A program made the position numbers and the translations under genes. 8,488 nucleotides of DNA from an uncultured Ruminobacter sp. GTDB lineage: Bacteria; Pseudomonadota; Gammaproteobacteria; Enterobacterales; Succinivibrionaceae. Position 1 is the stretch's first letter. Each line of letters opens with the position of its first letter. Positions 1 to 7,355 of the stretch are shown here, one piece after another. The stretch covers positions 1-8,488 of the forward strand of contig CAAFXL010000152.1 in NCBI GenBank assembly GCA_900767005.1. Reading direction: 5' to 3'. The notes under the pieces were generated by a model, which made no database searches, was not told the DNA's origin, and saw only the letters and a list, made by a program, of their open reading frames with translations.

Positions 1-1
1 T

Positions 2-925
2 TTAAATAAAAATTTAGACACTGTTTCTCTAGAAGAAAAGACTCAAGAACCTAAAGAAGAACCAAAATTAACTGGTAATGCTGCATTATTTAGTAGTGTG
101 CTTGCTAAAAAGCATGTAGTTAATCATGAAGAAGAACCAAAAGCTCAAGGAGAAAAGCCAGCAAATTCAAATGAAACCGAATTTGTATTTGACCCTTCAG
201 CACTAAGAAAAGATGAAATTTTAAATCCTAAGAAGGATGAAAAGAAGGAAGAAGAAAGTAAGGCTAGTAGCTTCTATAAAGATTTTGATGCAAGTGACCT
301 AGTATTTGAAAATCATGATACTCCTGCATCAAACCTTGGTAATTCAAATTTAAATACCGCTACAACTGATGATTTTGATGAAAATAAGCAAAAAGCAATC
401 AAAGAAAGAAGTAAACAATTAGTTGATGAAGTTTTTGAAAATCTTAGTCATGATAAGTTTAAGATTTTAGAAAATATAAAGATTAGTTTCTTTGGTGATG
501 AAGCATTATTTGATTATGTAATTGTAGGTCAAAGCCGTGTAAACTTTATTGTTACTAAACCTTTTGGTTTATCATCAATTGAGGGTGGTGATGATGAAGC
601 TCATATCGATATTAATGATAAAGGCGAATGGGTGCTTAAGAAAAATCATACTAGACAGATTTTAGTAAACCCAATCGATGAAATGAAATCAAATCAAGAA
701 ATCATTTCGCCATTTATCCCACAACTAGGTAAAGTTGATATTTCATATATCGTGTTATTATCAGATGGTTTATTAACCTATAATGAAATTAAAGATGATG
801 CTTGCGAAATCGTAAGTATTAATACAATTAAAGAATTTATCGAAAATGAGAATGAAGAAGAAACTCTTGATAGTGATATTAGATCAAGAATCCTTTCAAA
901 ATTTGATAGATTTATTAAAAAGTAA
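2..925 (+). CDS. 3' part of a hypothetical protein with acidic linker and NERD-like C-terminal domain
   Basis: The reading frame is open from base 2 with no stop, so this is the 3' part of a longer gene whose start lies left of the window. A GTG at 98 is in frame but has no convincing ribosome site and is probably internal. About 307 codons are visible. Visible residues 1-125 are low complexity, rich in Glu, Lys, Asp and Asn, and look like a disordered linker. Residues about 132-257 read as a compact alpha/beta domain. An FDYVIVG strand (Asp171), a following FIVTKPF strand (Lys186), a GEW turn and an NP(I)DEM helix occur in the order seen in NERD domains. The Glu expected in the NERD E-x-K motif is Val184, so nuclease activity is doubtful. 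No membrane segment is visible in the part present. A terminator follows 75 bases after the stop. The NERD assignment is inferred from motif order alone; the function is unknown. Confidence 0.75.
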   Translation, partial: LNKNLDTVSLEEKTQEPKEEPKLTGNAALFSSVLAKKHVVNHEEEPKAQGEKPANSNETEFVFDPSALRKDEILNPKKDEKKEEESKASSFYKDFDASDLVFENHDTPASNLGNSNLNTATTDDFDENKQKAIKERSKQLVDEVFENLSHDKFKILENIKISFFGDEALFDYVIVGQSRVNFIVTKPFGLSSIEGGDDEAHIDINDKGEWVLKKNHTRQILVNPIDEMKSNQEIISPFIPQLGKVDISYIVLLSDGLLTYNEIKDDACEIVSINTIKEFIENENEEETLDSDIRSRILSKFDRFIKK

Positions 926-973
926 CATTTTTTAGGAAAATTAAAAAAAATATTAAAATTTTTTAATAAAAAT

Positions 974-999
974 CTTGAAAAATAAAATTTGAACCATAT
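974..999 (+). promoter_or_regulatory. Probable sigma-32 (heat-shock) promoter of groESL
   Basis: CTTGAAA (974-980) matches the sigma-32 -35 element. Eleven bases later AACCATAT (992-999) matches six of eight positions of the CCCCATNT -10 element. The spacing lies within the range known for sigma-32 promoters, and the location just before groES fits. An A/T-only tract (about 940-970) lies directly upstream and could act like an UP element. A weaker sigma-70 reading (TTGAAA 975-980, TATGTA 997-1002) overlaps it. The predicted start point is near 1004-1008, inside the left arm of the terminator at 1001-1035. No start site has been measured. Confidence 0.6.
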
Positions 1000-1000
1000 G

Positions 1001-1035
1001 TAAGGAATAGTTGAGGAACTATTCCTTATTTTTTT
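1001..1035 (+). terminator. Rho-independent terminator of the upstream gene
   Basis: A perfect 12-base-pair stem (1001-1012 with 1017-1028) encloses a GAGG loop and is followed at once by seven T residues (1029-1035). It would end transcripts from the gene that stops at 925. The left arm overlaps the expected start point of the groES heat-shock promoter, so transcripts begun there would contain only part of the left arm. Confidence 0.85.
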
Positions 1036-1041
1036 AGTTTT

Positions 1042-1090
1042 ATGAATGGAGGCAGGTTCAAAGGTTTAAACTTTGACCATTGATTTAATT
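1042..1090 (+). promoter_or_regulatory. groES leader with displaced Shine-Dalgarno and hairpin
   Basis: A strong GGAGG (1048-1052) lies 38 bases before the groES ATG, too far for normal use. Between them GGTTCAAAG (1055-1063) can pair with CTTTGACC (1071-1078) through eight base pairs and one bulged T, with a seven-base loop. Folding would bring GGAGG to about 14 unpaired bases from the ATG. No Shine-Dalgarno sequence is visible immediately before the ATG. A 13-codon mini-frame (ATG 1042 to TGA 1083) ends seven bases before groES, but it has no ribosome site of its own. A structural role in groES translation is inference. Confidence 0.4.
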
Positions 1091-1381
1091 ATGGCACTAC
1101 GTCCTTTAAATGATCGTGTAATTGTTAAAAGAGCTGAAGAAGAAACTAAGTCAGCTGGTGGTATTGTTTTAACTGGTTCAGCTGTTGATAAGTCTACTAG
1201 AGGTGTGGTTATTGCTGTAGGTACTGGTCGTGTACTAGATAATGGTACAGTTAAGCCAATGGCAGTAAAAGTAGGCGATACTGTAGTATTCAATGAAGGT
1301 TATGGTACTAAGAAAGAAAAGCTAGACGGCGAAGAAGTTTTAATTATGTCTGAAATGGACATTTTAGCTGTTGTAGAATAA
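1091..1381 (+). CDS. groES: Co-chaperonin GroES (Hsp10)
   Basis: This 96-residue protein is the lid of the GroEL folding chamber: seven copies form a dome that caps the GroEL ring and encloses the substrate protein in the cytoplasm. It aligns without net gaps to the E. coli protein (97 residues). The opening [13 protein letters not shown] strand and the mobile loop around residues 16-33 are present, including the GGIVL segment that docks on GroEL. The conserved [14 protein letters not shown] core and the C-terminal [12 protein letters not shown] strand follow. The ATG at 1091 is chosen because it gives the standard N-terminus; an in-frame TTG at 1073 would add six unconserved residues and lies within a hairpin. 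It is first in the operon, 69 bases before groEL, behind a probable sigma-32 promoter. The ribosome site is unusual (see the leader entry). Confidence 0.98.
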   Translation: MALRPLNDRVIVKRAEEETKSAGGIVLTGSAVDKSTRGVVIAVGTGRVLDNGTVKPMAVKVGDTVVFNEGYGTKKEKLDGEEVLIMSEMDILAVVE

Positions 1382-1420
1382 ACAACCCAAACCACGAAAA
1401 AGATTATTGTTTAGATTTAA

Positions 1421-3076
<1,656 letters not shown>

Positions 3077-3118
3077 TCTAAATTTGAACATAAAATTGTT
3101 TAAAATTTAAACAAATCT

Positions 3119-3158
3119 TAGGTTCTTGATTAGTAAAATCAAGGACCTATCTTTTTTT
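3119..3158 (+). terminator. Rho-independent terminator of groESL
   Basis: A 13-base-pair stem (3119-3131 with 3137-3149, one G-T wobble) with a five-base loop is followed by TC and seven T residues (3152-3158). It begins 43 bases after the groEL stop and ends the chaperonin operon. Confidence 0.9.
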
Positions 3159-3328
3159 AGGAAGCAAAATTTATGGTGATTTTAAGAAAAATAAAATTTG
3201 ACGTAAGTTCAAGTATTTACATAAAAATAGAATATTTATGTTAAAAGGCTAGCGTTGTATCACAAAGCTAAGAGTTATTAGGCGTAATTTTTCTTTGATT
3301 GTGTGATAATTTTAAAATTAAGAATGTT
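3159..3328 (+). promoter_or_regulatory. Leader of the GGDEF-EAL gene: possible promoter and two inverted repeats
   Basis: These 170 bases must carry the promoter of the following gene, because a strong terminator lies just upstream. A fair candidate is TTGACG (3198-3203), 16 bases, then CATAAA (3220-3225). An inverted repeat ACATAAA (3219-3225), nine bases, TTTATGT (3235-3241) overlaps the -10 and could be an operator. A longer-range repeat TATCACA (3258-3264) / TGTGATA (3302-3308), flanked inside by AAG / CTTTG, could form a leader stem; its arms resemble CRP half-sites but are spaced far too widely for one CRP dimer. All of this is weak pattern evidence. Confidence 0.3.
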
Positions 3329-5143
3329 ATGTCTCTAAAAATAGAAGGTTATTCAGTGTTAATATCTATTTATGTATTATTATGCTTAGCATTTGTGGTT
3401 ATTGCGTTTCTATTGTTTTATTTGCTTAAATATCGTAAGCAAATAAAAACGCTTAAGCATGAAAAAGAAAACTTTATTACTCTATGCGATATTATTCAGG
3501 CTCCTATTTGGTTTAAGGATAAAGACCTTAAACTTACTTGGGTGAATGAATATTATGCCATGATGTATGATAAAGATAGAGAAGAATTAATCGGCAAAAC
3601 TGATAGAGATATAGCACCTAAAAAGTTTGTTGATGGTTATGTCCGTGATGATGAATATGTCCTAGAATCCAAAAAAGTTTATAAGTATCAAGAAAATGAA
3701 AAAATGGGTTTATGGTATGAAACTACCAAATTCCCTTTACTTGAAAAAAATAATGAACTTTATGGGATTGGCGGTGTTGCATTTAATATTACTGCGATTA
3801 AAACTAGTGAAATCATGCTTCATAACCTAGTTCATAATGATTATTTAACGGGGATTAGTAATCGTCTTTTTGTTTCAGTTGAAACTACAAATCGTTTAGC
3901 TAAGGCTGATGAAGGTCATTTTAAACTAGCTGTTATTCTATTAGACCTAGATAATTTTAAGGATTTAAATGATTTTCATGGGCATGTAATTGGCGACCAA
4001 ATCTTAAGAGAAGTAGCAGAGCGCTTAAAAGGATATGTGCAAAATAAGGATATCTTATTAGGTCGTTTTGGTGGTGATGAGTTTGTAATTATTATTCCAG
4101 AAGTTCGTGATGAAGCGATTATCAAGAAGGTTTGTGAAGAAATTAAGGAAACTTTAAAGCCAAATTACTTAATCTTTGGTTCAACCTTTAATATTGAATC
4201 AAGTATGGGTATCGGGGTGTACCCTGATCATAGTACCGATTATGAAGGCTTAATTAGACACGCTGATATGGCACTATTTTATGCTAAGAAGCATGGAAGA
4301 AATAGCATCGTTAAGTATTCTGATGCCATTGGTCATTCAAATATGAAGCGTATTAAGATTGAATCACGCTTAAAGGGTGCAATTGAAAGAGGTGAGTTCT
4401 TCTTATACTATCAACCAAAACTTACAGCTGATGGTAAGCGTTTTGTGGGGATGGAAACCTTGCTTAGATGGAATAATCCAGAACTTGGGTTTGTATCTCC
4501 TGGTGACTTTATTCCAATTGCGGAACAATCTGATATCATTGTTGAAATTGGTGATTGGGTATTACGTAATGCGATGATCCAAAACTTAAAGTGGAAAGAA
4601 AGCAATGGTGAGATGTTTAATATTGCGGTAAATTTAAGTGTTAAGCAGATTAGACAACCAGATTTTCTAGATAAACTTTTAAATCTACTTGATGAGCTAA
4701 ACTATCCACCAGAATATTTAGAATTAGAATTAACTGAAGGTATGCTTGTTGATAGTAGTGATACTGCACGAGAAATCTTTGAAAAACTTAGAGGTATGGG
4801 TATTAGAATAAGTATTGATGACTTTGGTACCGGTTATTCAAACTTAGGCTATTTATCAAAATTCCCACTAGATACCGTTAAGATTGATAGACGCTTTGTA
4901 ACCGATATTAATGATATTGCGGAAAAGCAGCAGATCGTAAGTGCAATTATTGAGCTTGCTCGTTCATTTAAGCTATCACTAATTGCAGAAGGTGTGGAAA
5001 CTGGTAGTGAACTTGATTATTTACGTCGTAAGGGCGTTGATGTAATTCAAGGCTTCTACTTCTCAAAGCCACTACCTGTAAGTGATATTTTAGGCTTTAT
5101 CGCTGATGTTAGAAGTGGTAAATATGAACAAGCTGAAATTTAA
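3329..5143 (+). CDS. Membrane PAS-GGDEF-EAL protein, cyclic di-GMP synthesis/breakdown
   Basis: This 604-residue signalling protein has one N-terminal membrane helix (about residues 9-34) followed by Lys/Arg, placing the rest in the cytoplasm. A PAS sensor domain follows (about 50-160), then GGDEF (about 168-335) and EAL (about 345-595). The cyclase half keeps Asp206 (LLDLDNFK), the GHxxGD segment and an intact GGDEF at 248-252. The RxxD inhibitory site is absent (QNKD at 238-241). The phosphodiesterase half keeps Glu376 (ETL in place of EAL), Asn435, Glu467, Asp497-Asp498 (DDFGTGYS), Lys518, Glu554 and Gln574. Both activities are therefore possible, with the PAS domain perhaps selecting between them; which dominates cannot be told. 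The ATG at 3329 is preferred over an in-frame TTG at 3299, which would add ten residues inside an inverted repeat. Neither start has a good ribosome site. The gene is transcribed alone, with terminators on both sides. The PAS ligand is unknown. Confidence 0.93.
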   Translation: MSLKIEGYSVLISIYVLLCLAFVVIAFLLFYLLKYRKQIKTLKHEKENFITLCDIIQAPIWFKDKDLKLTWVNEYYAMMYDKDREELIGKTDRDIAPKKFVDGYVRDDEYVLESKKVYKYQENEKMGLWYETTKFPLLEKNNELYGIGGVAFNITAIKTSEIMLHNLVHNDYLTGISNRLFVSVETTNRLAKADEGHFKLAVILLDLDNFKDLNDFHGHVIGDQILREVAERLKGYVQNKDILLGRFGGDEFVIIIPEVRDEAIIKKVCEEIKETLKPNYLIFGSTFNIESSMGIGVYPDHSTDYEGLIRHADMALFYAKKHGRNSIVKYSDAIGHSNMKRIKIESRLKGAIERGEFFLYYQPKLTADGKRFVGMETLLRWNNPELGFVSPGDFIPIAEQSDIIVEIGDWVLRNAMIQNLKWKESNGEMFNIAVNLSVKQIRQPDFLDKLLNLLDELNYPPEYLELELTEGMLVDSSDTAREIFEKLRGMGIRISIDDFGTGYSNLGYLSKFPLDTVKIDRRFVTDINDIAEKQQIVSAIIELARSFKLSLIAEGVETGSELDYLRRKGVDVIQGFYFSKPLPVSDILGFIADVRSGKYEQAEI

Positions 5144-5166
5144 ATTTTATTAGATTTATAAAAGAT

Positions 5167-5194
5167 GGTAGACTTATTAGGTCTACCTTTTTTT
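5167..5194 (+). terminator. Rho-independent terminator of the GGDEF-EAL gene
   Basis: GGTAGAC (5167-5173) pairs perfectly with GTCTACC (5181-5187) across a seven-base loop, followed directly by seven T residues (5188-5194). It lies 23 bases after the stop codon at 5143 and separates this gene from murB. Confidence 0.88.
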
Positions 5195-5206
5195 ATGGTA
5201 AATTTA

Positions 5207-5232
5207 AAAGGTTATGCATTTTTTTAACCTTT
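5207..5232 (+). repeat. Inverted repeat in the murB leader
   Basis: AAAGGTTA (5207-5214) is repeated as TAACCTTT (5225-5232) around a ten-base, T-rich centre. It lies just before the murB ribosome site (5238-5242) but does not include it. It could be a leader hairpin or an operator. It is not a normal terminator because no T-run follows the second arm. Confidence 0.45.
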
Positions 5233-5237
5233 GATAT

Positions 5238-5252
5238 GGAGATAGTAAATTG
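5238..5252 (+). promoter_or_regulatory. Ribosome binding site fixing a TTG start for murB
   Basis: GGAGA (5238-5242) stands seven bases before a TTG codon (5250-5252). The protein read from there begins with the SLKRFNTFG segment expected at the MurB N-terminus. The first in-frame ATG (5283) would delete that segment. Confidence 0.8.
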
Positions 5253-6275
5253 CCAAGCTTAAAGAGATTTAATACTTTTGGTATGGATGTAGATGCCAAA
5301 TATATTTATGAGATCTATGATTTTGCTCAATTTTCAATGGTCTTTCAACTTATTAATCAAAAGAAACTTCCATTTGTAGTTTTAGGAGAAGGCTCTGACG
5401 TGCTTTTTACCAAAGATTTTGATGGTGTGGTAATTATTAATAAGCTTAAAGGAATTGAGGTTAATGAAGATCTTGATTACTACTATGTAAAACTTCAAGC
5501 TGGCGAAAAACTTCATGATGCGATCAAGAATTTAATGAACCGAAAAATTTATGGTTTAGAAAATCTTGCTCTGATTCCTGGAACTGCTGGAGCTGCTCCT
5601 ATTCAGAATGTCGGAGCATATGGAAGCAGCTTTTCAGATTTTTGTCGATATGTAGAAGTTCTTGATTTAGAGCATAAAAAACTTGACCGCATTTGGGCTA
5701 AAGATTGTGGTTTTGGATACCGCACTAGTATCTTTAAAAATAAAGAAAATATAAATCGCTATATCATTACTGCAGTTGAATTAAAGCTTCCTAAAGCATA
5801 TACGTTAAATACAACTTATAAAGCTTTTGAGAATATTAAGATTGAAACTCCAGAGGAATTATTTGAAGCGGTATGTTCAATTAGAAAAGCAAAATTACCA
5901 GATCCTAAAGAAATTGGTAATGCAGGAAGTTTCTTTAAAAATCCAATTATTTCAAAAGAACAACTTAAGAAAATTTCAAAAGAATACCCAAACGTAGTTT
6001 ATTATCCAACTCAAGATGAAAATAAGTTTAAGGTTGCAGCTGGTTGGTTAATTGATAAAGCAGGTTGCAAGGGAATGACACTTGGTAATGCTGGAACATA
6101 TGATAAGCAAGCACTAGTAATCGTTAATTTAAATCAAGCAACTCCAAATGAAATCTTACAAGTAGTTAATTTTATAGTTTCTAAGGTTTATGAAATTTTT
6201 GAGATAAAACTAGAACCTGAAGTTAGAATTTATGGCAAGGAAGGGGAGATTAACTATGAAACTTGTCAAAATTAA
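5250..6275 (+). CDS. murB: UDP-N-acetylenolpyruvoylglucosamine reductase MurB (type I)
   Basis: MurB is a cytoplasmic FAD enzyme that uses NADPH to reduce UDP-N-acetylglucosamine enolpyruvate to UDP-N-acetylmuramate, the second committed step of peptidoglycan precursor synthesis. The 341 residues match the E. coli protein (342) along the whole length. The FAD-binding segments are LGEGSDVLF (45-53, with Asp50 where E. coli has Asn) and IPGTAGAAPIQNVGAYG (109-125). FGYRTSIF carries the conserved Arg158. NAGSFFKNP carries the proton donor Ser227, and LEPEVR carries the catalytic Glu (322-326). The large third domain and Tyr loop typical of type I are present. The start is TTG, fixed by a good ribosome site and by conservation of the N-terminus. 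The gene overlaps birA by 20 bases in another frame, so the two are almost certainly co-transcribed. Confidence 0.97.
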   Translation: MPSLKRFNTFGMDVDAKYIYEIYDFAQFSMVFQLINQKKLPFVVLGEGSDVLFTKDFDGVVIINKLKGIEVNEDLDYYYVKLQAGEKLHDAIKNLMNRKIYGLENLALIPGTAGAAPIQNVGAYGSSFSDFCRYVEVLDLEHKKLDRIWAKDCGFGYRTSIFKNKENINRYIITAVELKLPKAYTLNTTYKAFENIKIETPEELFEAVCSIRKAKLPDPKEIGNAGSFFKNPIISKEQLKKISKEYPNVVYYPTQDENKFKVAAGWLIDKAGCKGMTLGNAGTYDKQALVIVNLNQATPNEILQVVNFIVSKVYEIFEIKLEPEVRIYGKEGEINYETCQN

Positions 6276-7299
6276 TGCTTTTTCAGATGCGGAAAATTAT
6301 ATTTTAAATACGCTTTTAGATAATAATTTTCATAGTGGTGAAGACTTAAGTAAAGCTTTAAATCTTAGCCGCACCACAATTTCTAACTTAGTTAAAAAAC
6401 TTGAAAATAATGGTTTAGAAATTGCCAAAATCCCAAGACGCGGTTATAAGCTTATTTATAAAACCCAAAGACTTAAGGTTGATTCAGAAAGCTTTAATGA
6501 AATAAATCCATTTATTGATACCTTTTATTTTTTTGAAAAAATTGATTCAACTAATGATTTTTTATTAGCAAATTCCACCTTTGATGGTCATGCAATTGCT
6601 TATAGCGAGTATCAAACATTAGGTAAAGGAAGACGTGGTAAAGAATTTTTAAATTCTTATGGTCAGCATTTAATGTTCTCATTTGGTACTCACTTTGGTG
6701 AGGTTAGTGCGATTGCAGGACTAAGTATTGCTATTGGTATCTGCGTAATTAGAGCTTTAAAAAATTTGGGCTTTAATCCCCAAATTAAGTGGCCTAATGA
6801 TATCTATATTAATGGTAAAAAAGTTTGCGGGATTTTAGTTGAATCATCAGTTAGTAAAAAGGGAGCTTGGGTCGTAATGGGGGTAGGCTTAAATGTCGGC
6901 TTAACCTTAAGTGAAAATGAAAAGTTTTCTAAACTTGAAAACATTGTAGATTCTTTAGAAAATGTTTCACGTAACCAAAATTCAACTGATCTAAAAACCT
7001 ATAAAGACATCAACTTAAGTCAAAACCTTGTGGATAAAACTAAGCTTTTTACCTCAATTATTAAAGAAATAAATCAAGGAATAAGTATCTTTAAAAATGA
7101 TGGTTTAAATCCATTTTTAGAAGAATATAAGGAATATGACTTATTCTATGGTAAAGAAGTTTATTTAATTAATGATGCTTTAAAAATTGAAGGCATAAAT
7201 CAAGGAATAACTAGTACGGGATCTCTAATTGTTAAAACTAAGGAGGGCACAAAACATATCCTTTGTGGGGAAATGAGTTTAAGAGAAATAACTCATTAG
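6256..7299 (+). CDS. birA: Bifunctional biotin-protein ligase / biotin operon repressor BirA
   Basis: BirA makes biotinyl-AMP from biotin and ATP and transfers biotin to the carrier subunit of acetyl-CoA carboxylase. In the family the enzyme with an N-terminal DNA-binding domain also represses biotin synthesis genes. The 347 residues contain a winged helix (about 12-70, recognition region LSRTTISNLVKKLENNG) and a catalytic domain. That domain has GKGRRG (123-128, the biotinyl-AMP loop, including the Arg equivalent to E. coli Arg118) and KWPND with Lys178. A C-terminal cap domain begins near 295. It is about 26 residues longer than E. coli BirA, largely from a polar insertion around 222-260. 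The ATG at 6256 is chosen over an in-frame ATG at 6232 because AAGGGGAGA (6241-6249) sits at the right distance before it. That site lies inside murB, suggesting translational coupling. No biotin operator or bio gene is in the window. Confidence 0.96.
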   Translation: MKLVKINAFSDAENYILNTLLDNNFHSGEDLSKALNLSRTTISNLVKKLENNGLEIAKIPRRGYKLIYKTQRLKVDSESFNEINPFIDTFYFFEKIDSTNDFLLANSTFDGHAIAYSEYQTLGKGRRGKEFLNSYGQHLMFSFGTHFGEVSAIAGLSIAIGICVIRALKNLGFNPQIKWPNDIYINGKKVCGILVESSVSKKGAWVVMGVGLNVGLTLSENEKFSKLENIVDSLENVSRNQNSTDLKTYKDINLSQNLVDKTKLFTSIIKEINQGISIFKNDGLNPFLEEYKEYDLFYGKEVYLINDALKIEGINQGITSTGSLIVKTKEGTKHILCGEMSLREITH

Positions 7300-7319
7300 T
7301 TATTTTGTTTTTTTCTTTT
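7272..7319 (+). terminator. Probable terminator of murB-birA, overlapping the birA 3' end
   Basis: AATGAGTT (7272-7279) pairs perfectly with AACTCATT (7290-7297) across a ten-base loop. The stem includes the last birA codons. A T-rich stretch follows (7300-7319, with seven consecutive T at 7308-7314). The stem is A/T rich and the T-run starts a few bases late, so it is weaker than the other terminators here. Confidence 0.5.
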
Positions 7320-7324
7320 AATAC

Positions 7325-7355
7325 TTAAATTAGAGTCTCTGGGACTCTAATTTAA
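7325..7355. terminator. Perfect hairpin between convergent birA and coaA
   Basis: A 13-base-pair perfect stem (7325-7337 with 7343-7355) with a TCTGG loop lies between the converging genes and includes the coaA stop codon (7352-7354). The outer part of each arm is A/T only, but neither strand has a real T-run after it. It probably marks the end of both transcripts or protects the coaA 3' end. Calling it a terminator is inference. Confidence 0.5.

Noticed and set aside
98..100. GTG at 98 as the true start of the first gene
   Set aside because: The frame stays open to the left edge with the same acidic composition, and no ribosome site precedes the GTG.
940..967. A/T-only inverted repeat (nine-base arms) as a terminator
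   Set aside because: It has no G-C pairs and is followed by a real terminator; more likely an A/T-rich element next to the promoter.
1073..1075. TTG start for groES
   Set aside because: It adds six unconserved residues and lies in the arm of a hairpin; the ATG at 1091 gives the standard N-terminus.
1066..1293. Minus-strand reading frame opposite groES
   Set aside because: It lies wholly opposite groES, has no ribosome site and has the Thr/Ser/Pro-rich composition of a shadow frame.
4377..4605. Short frames on both strands inside the GGDEF-EAL gene
   Set aside because: They overlap the conserved EAL coding region and have no ribosome sites.
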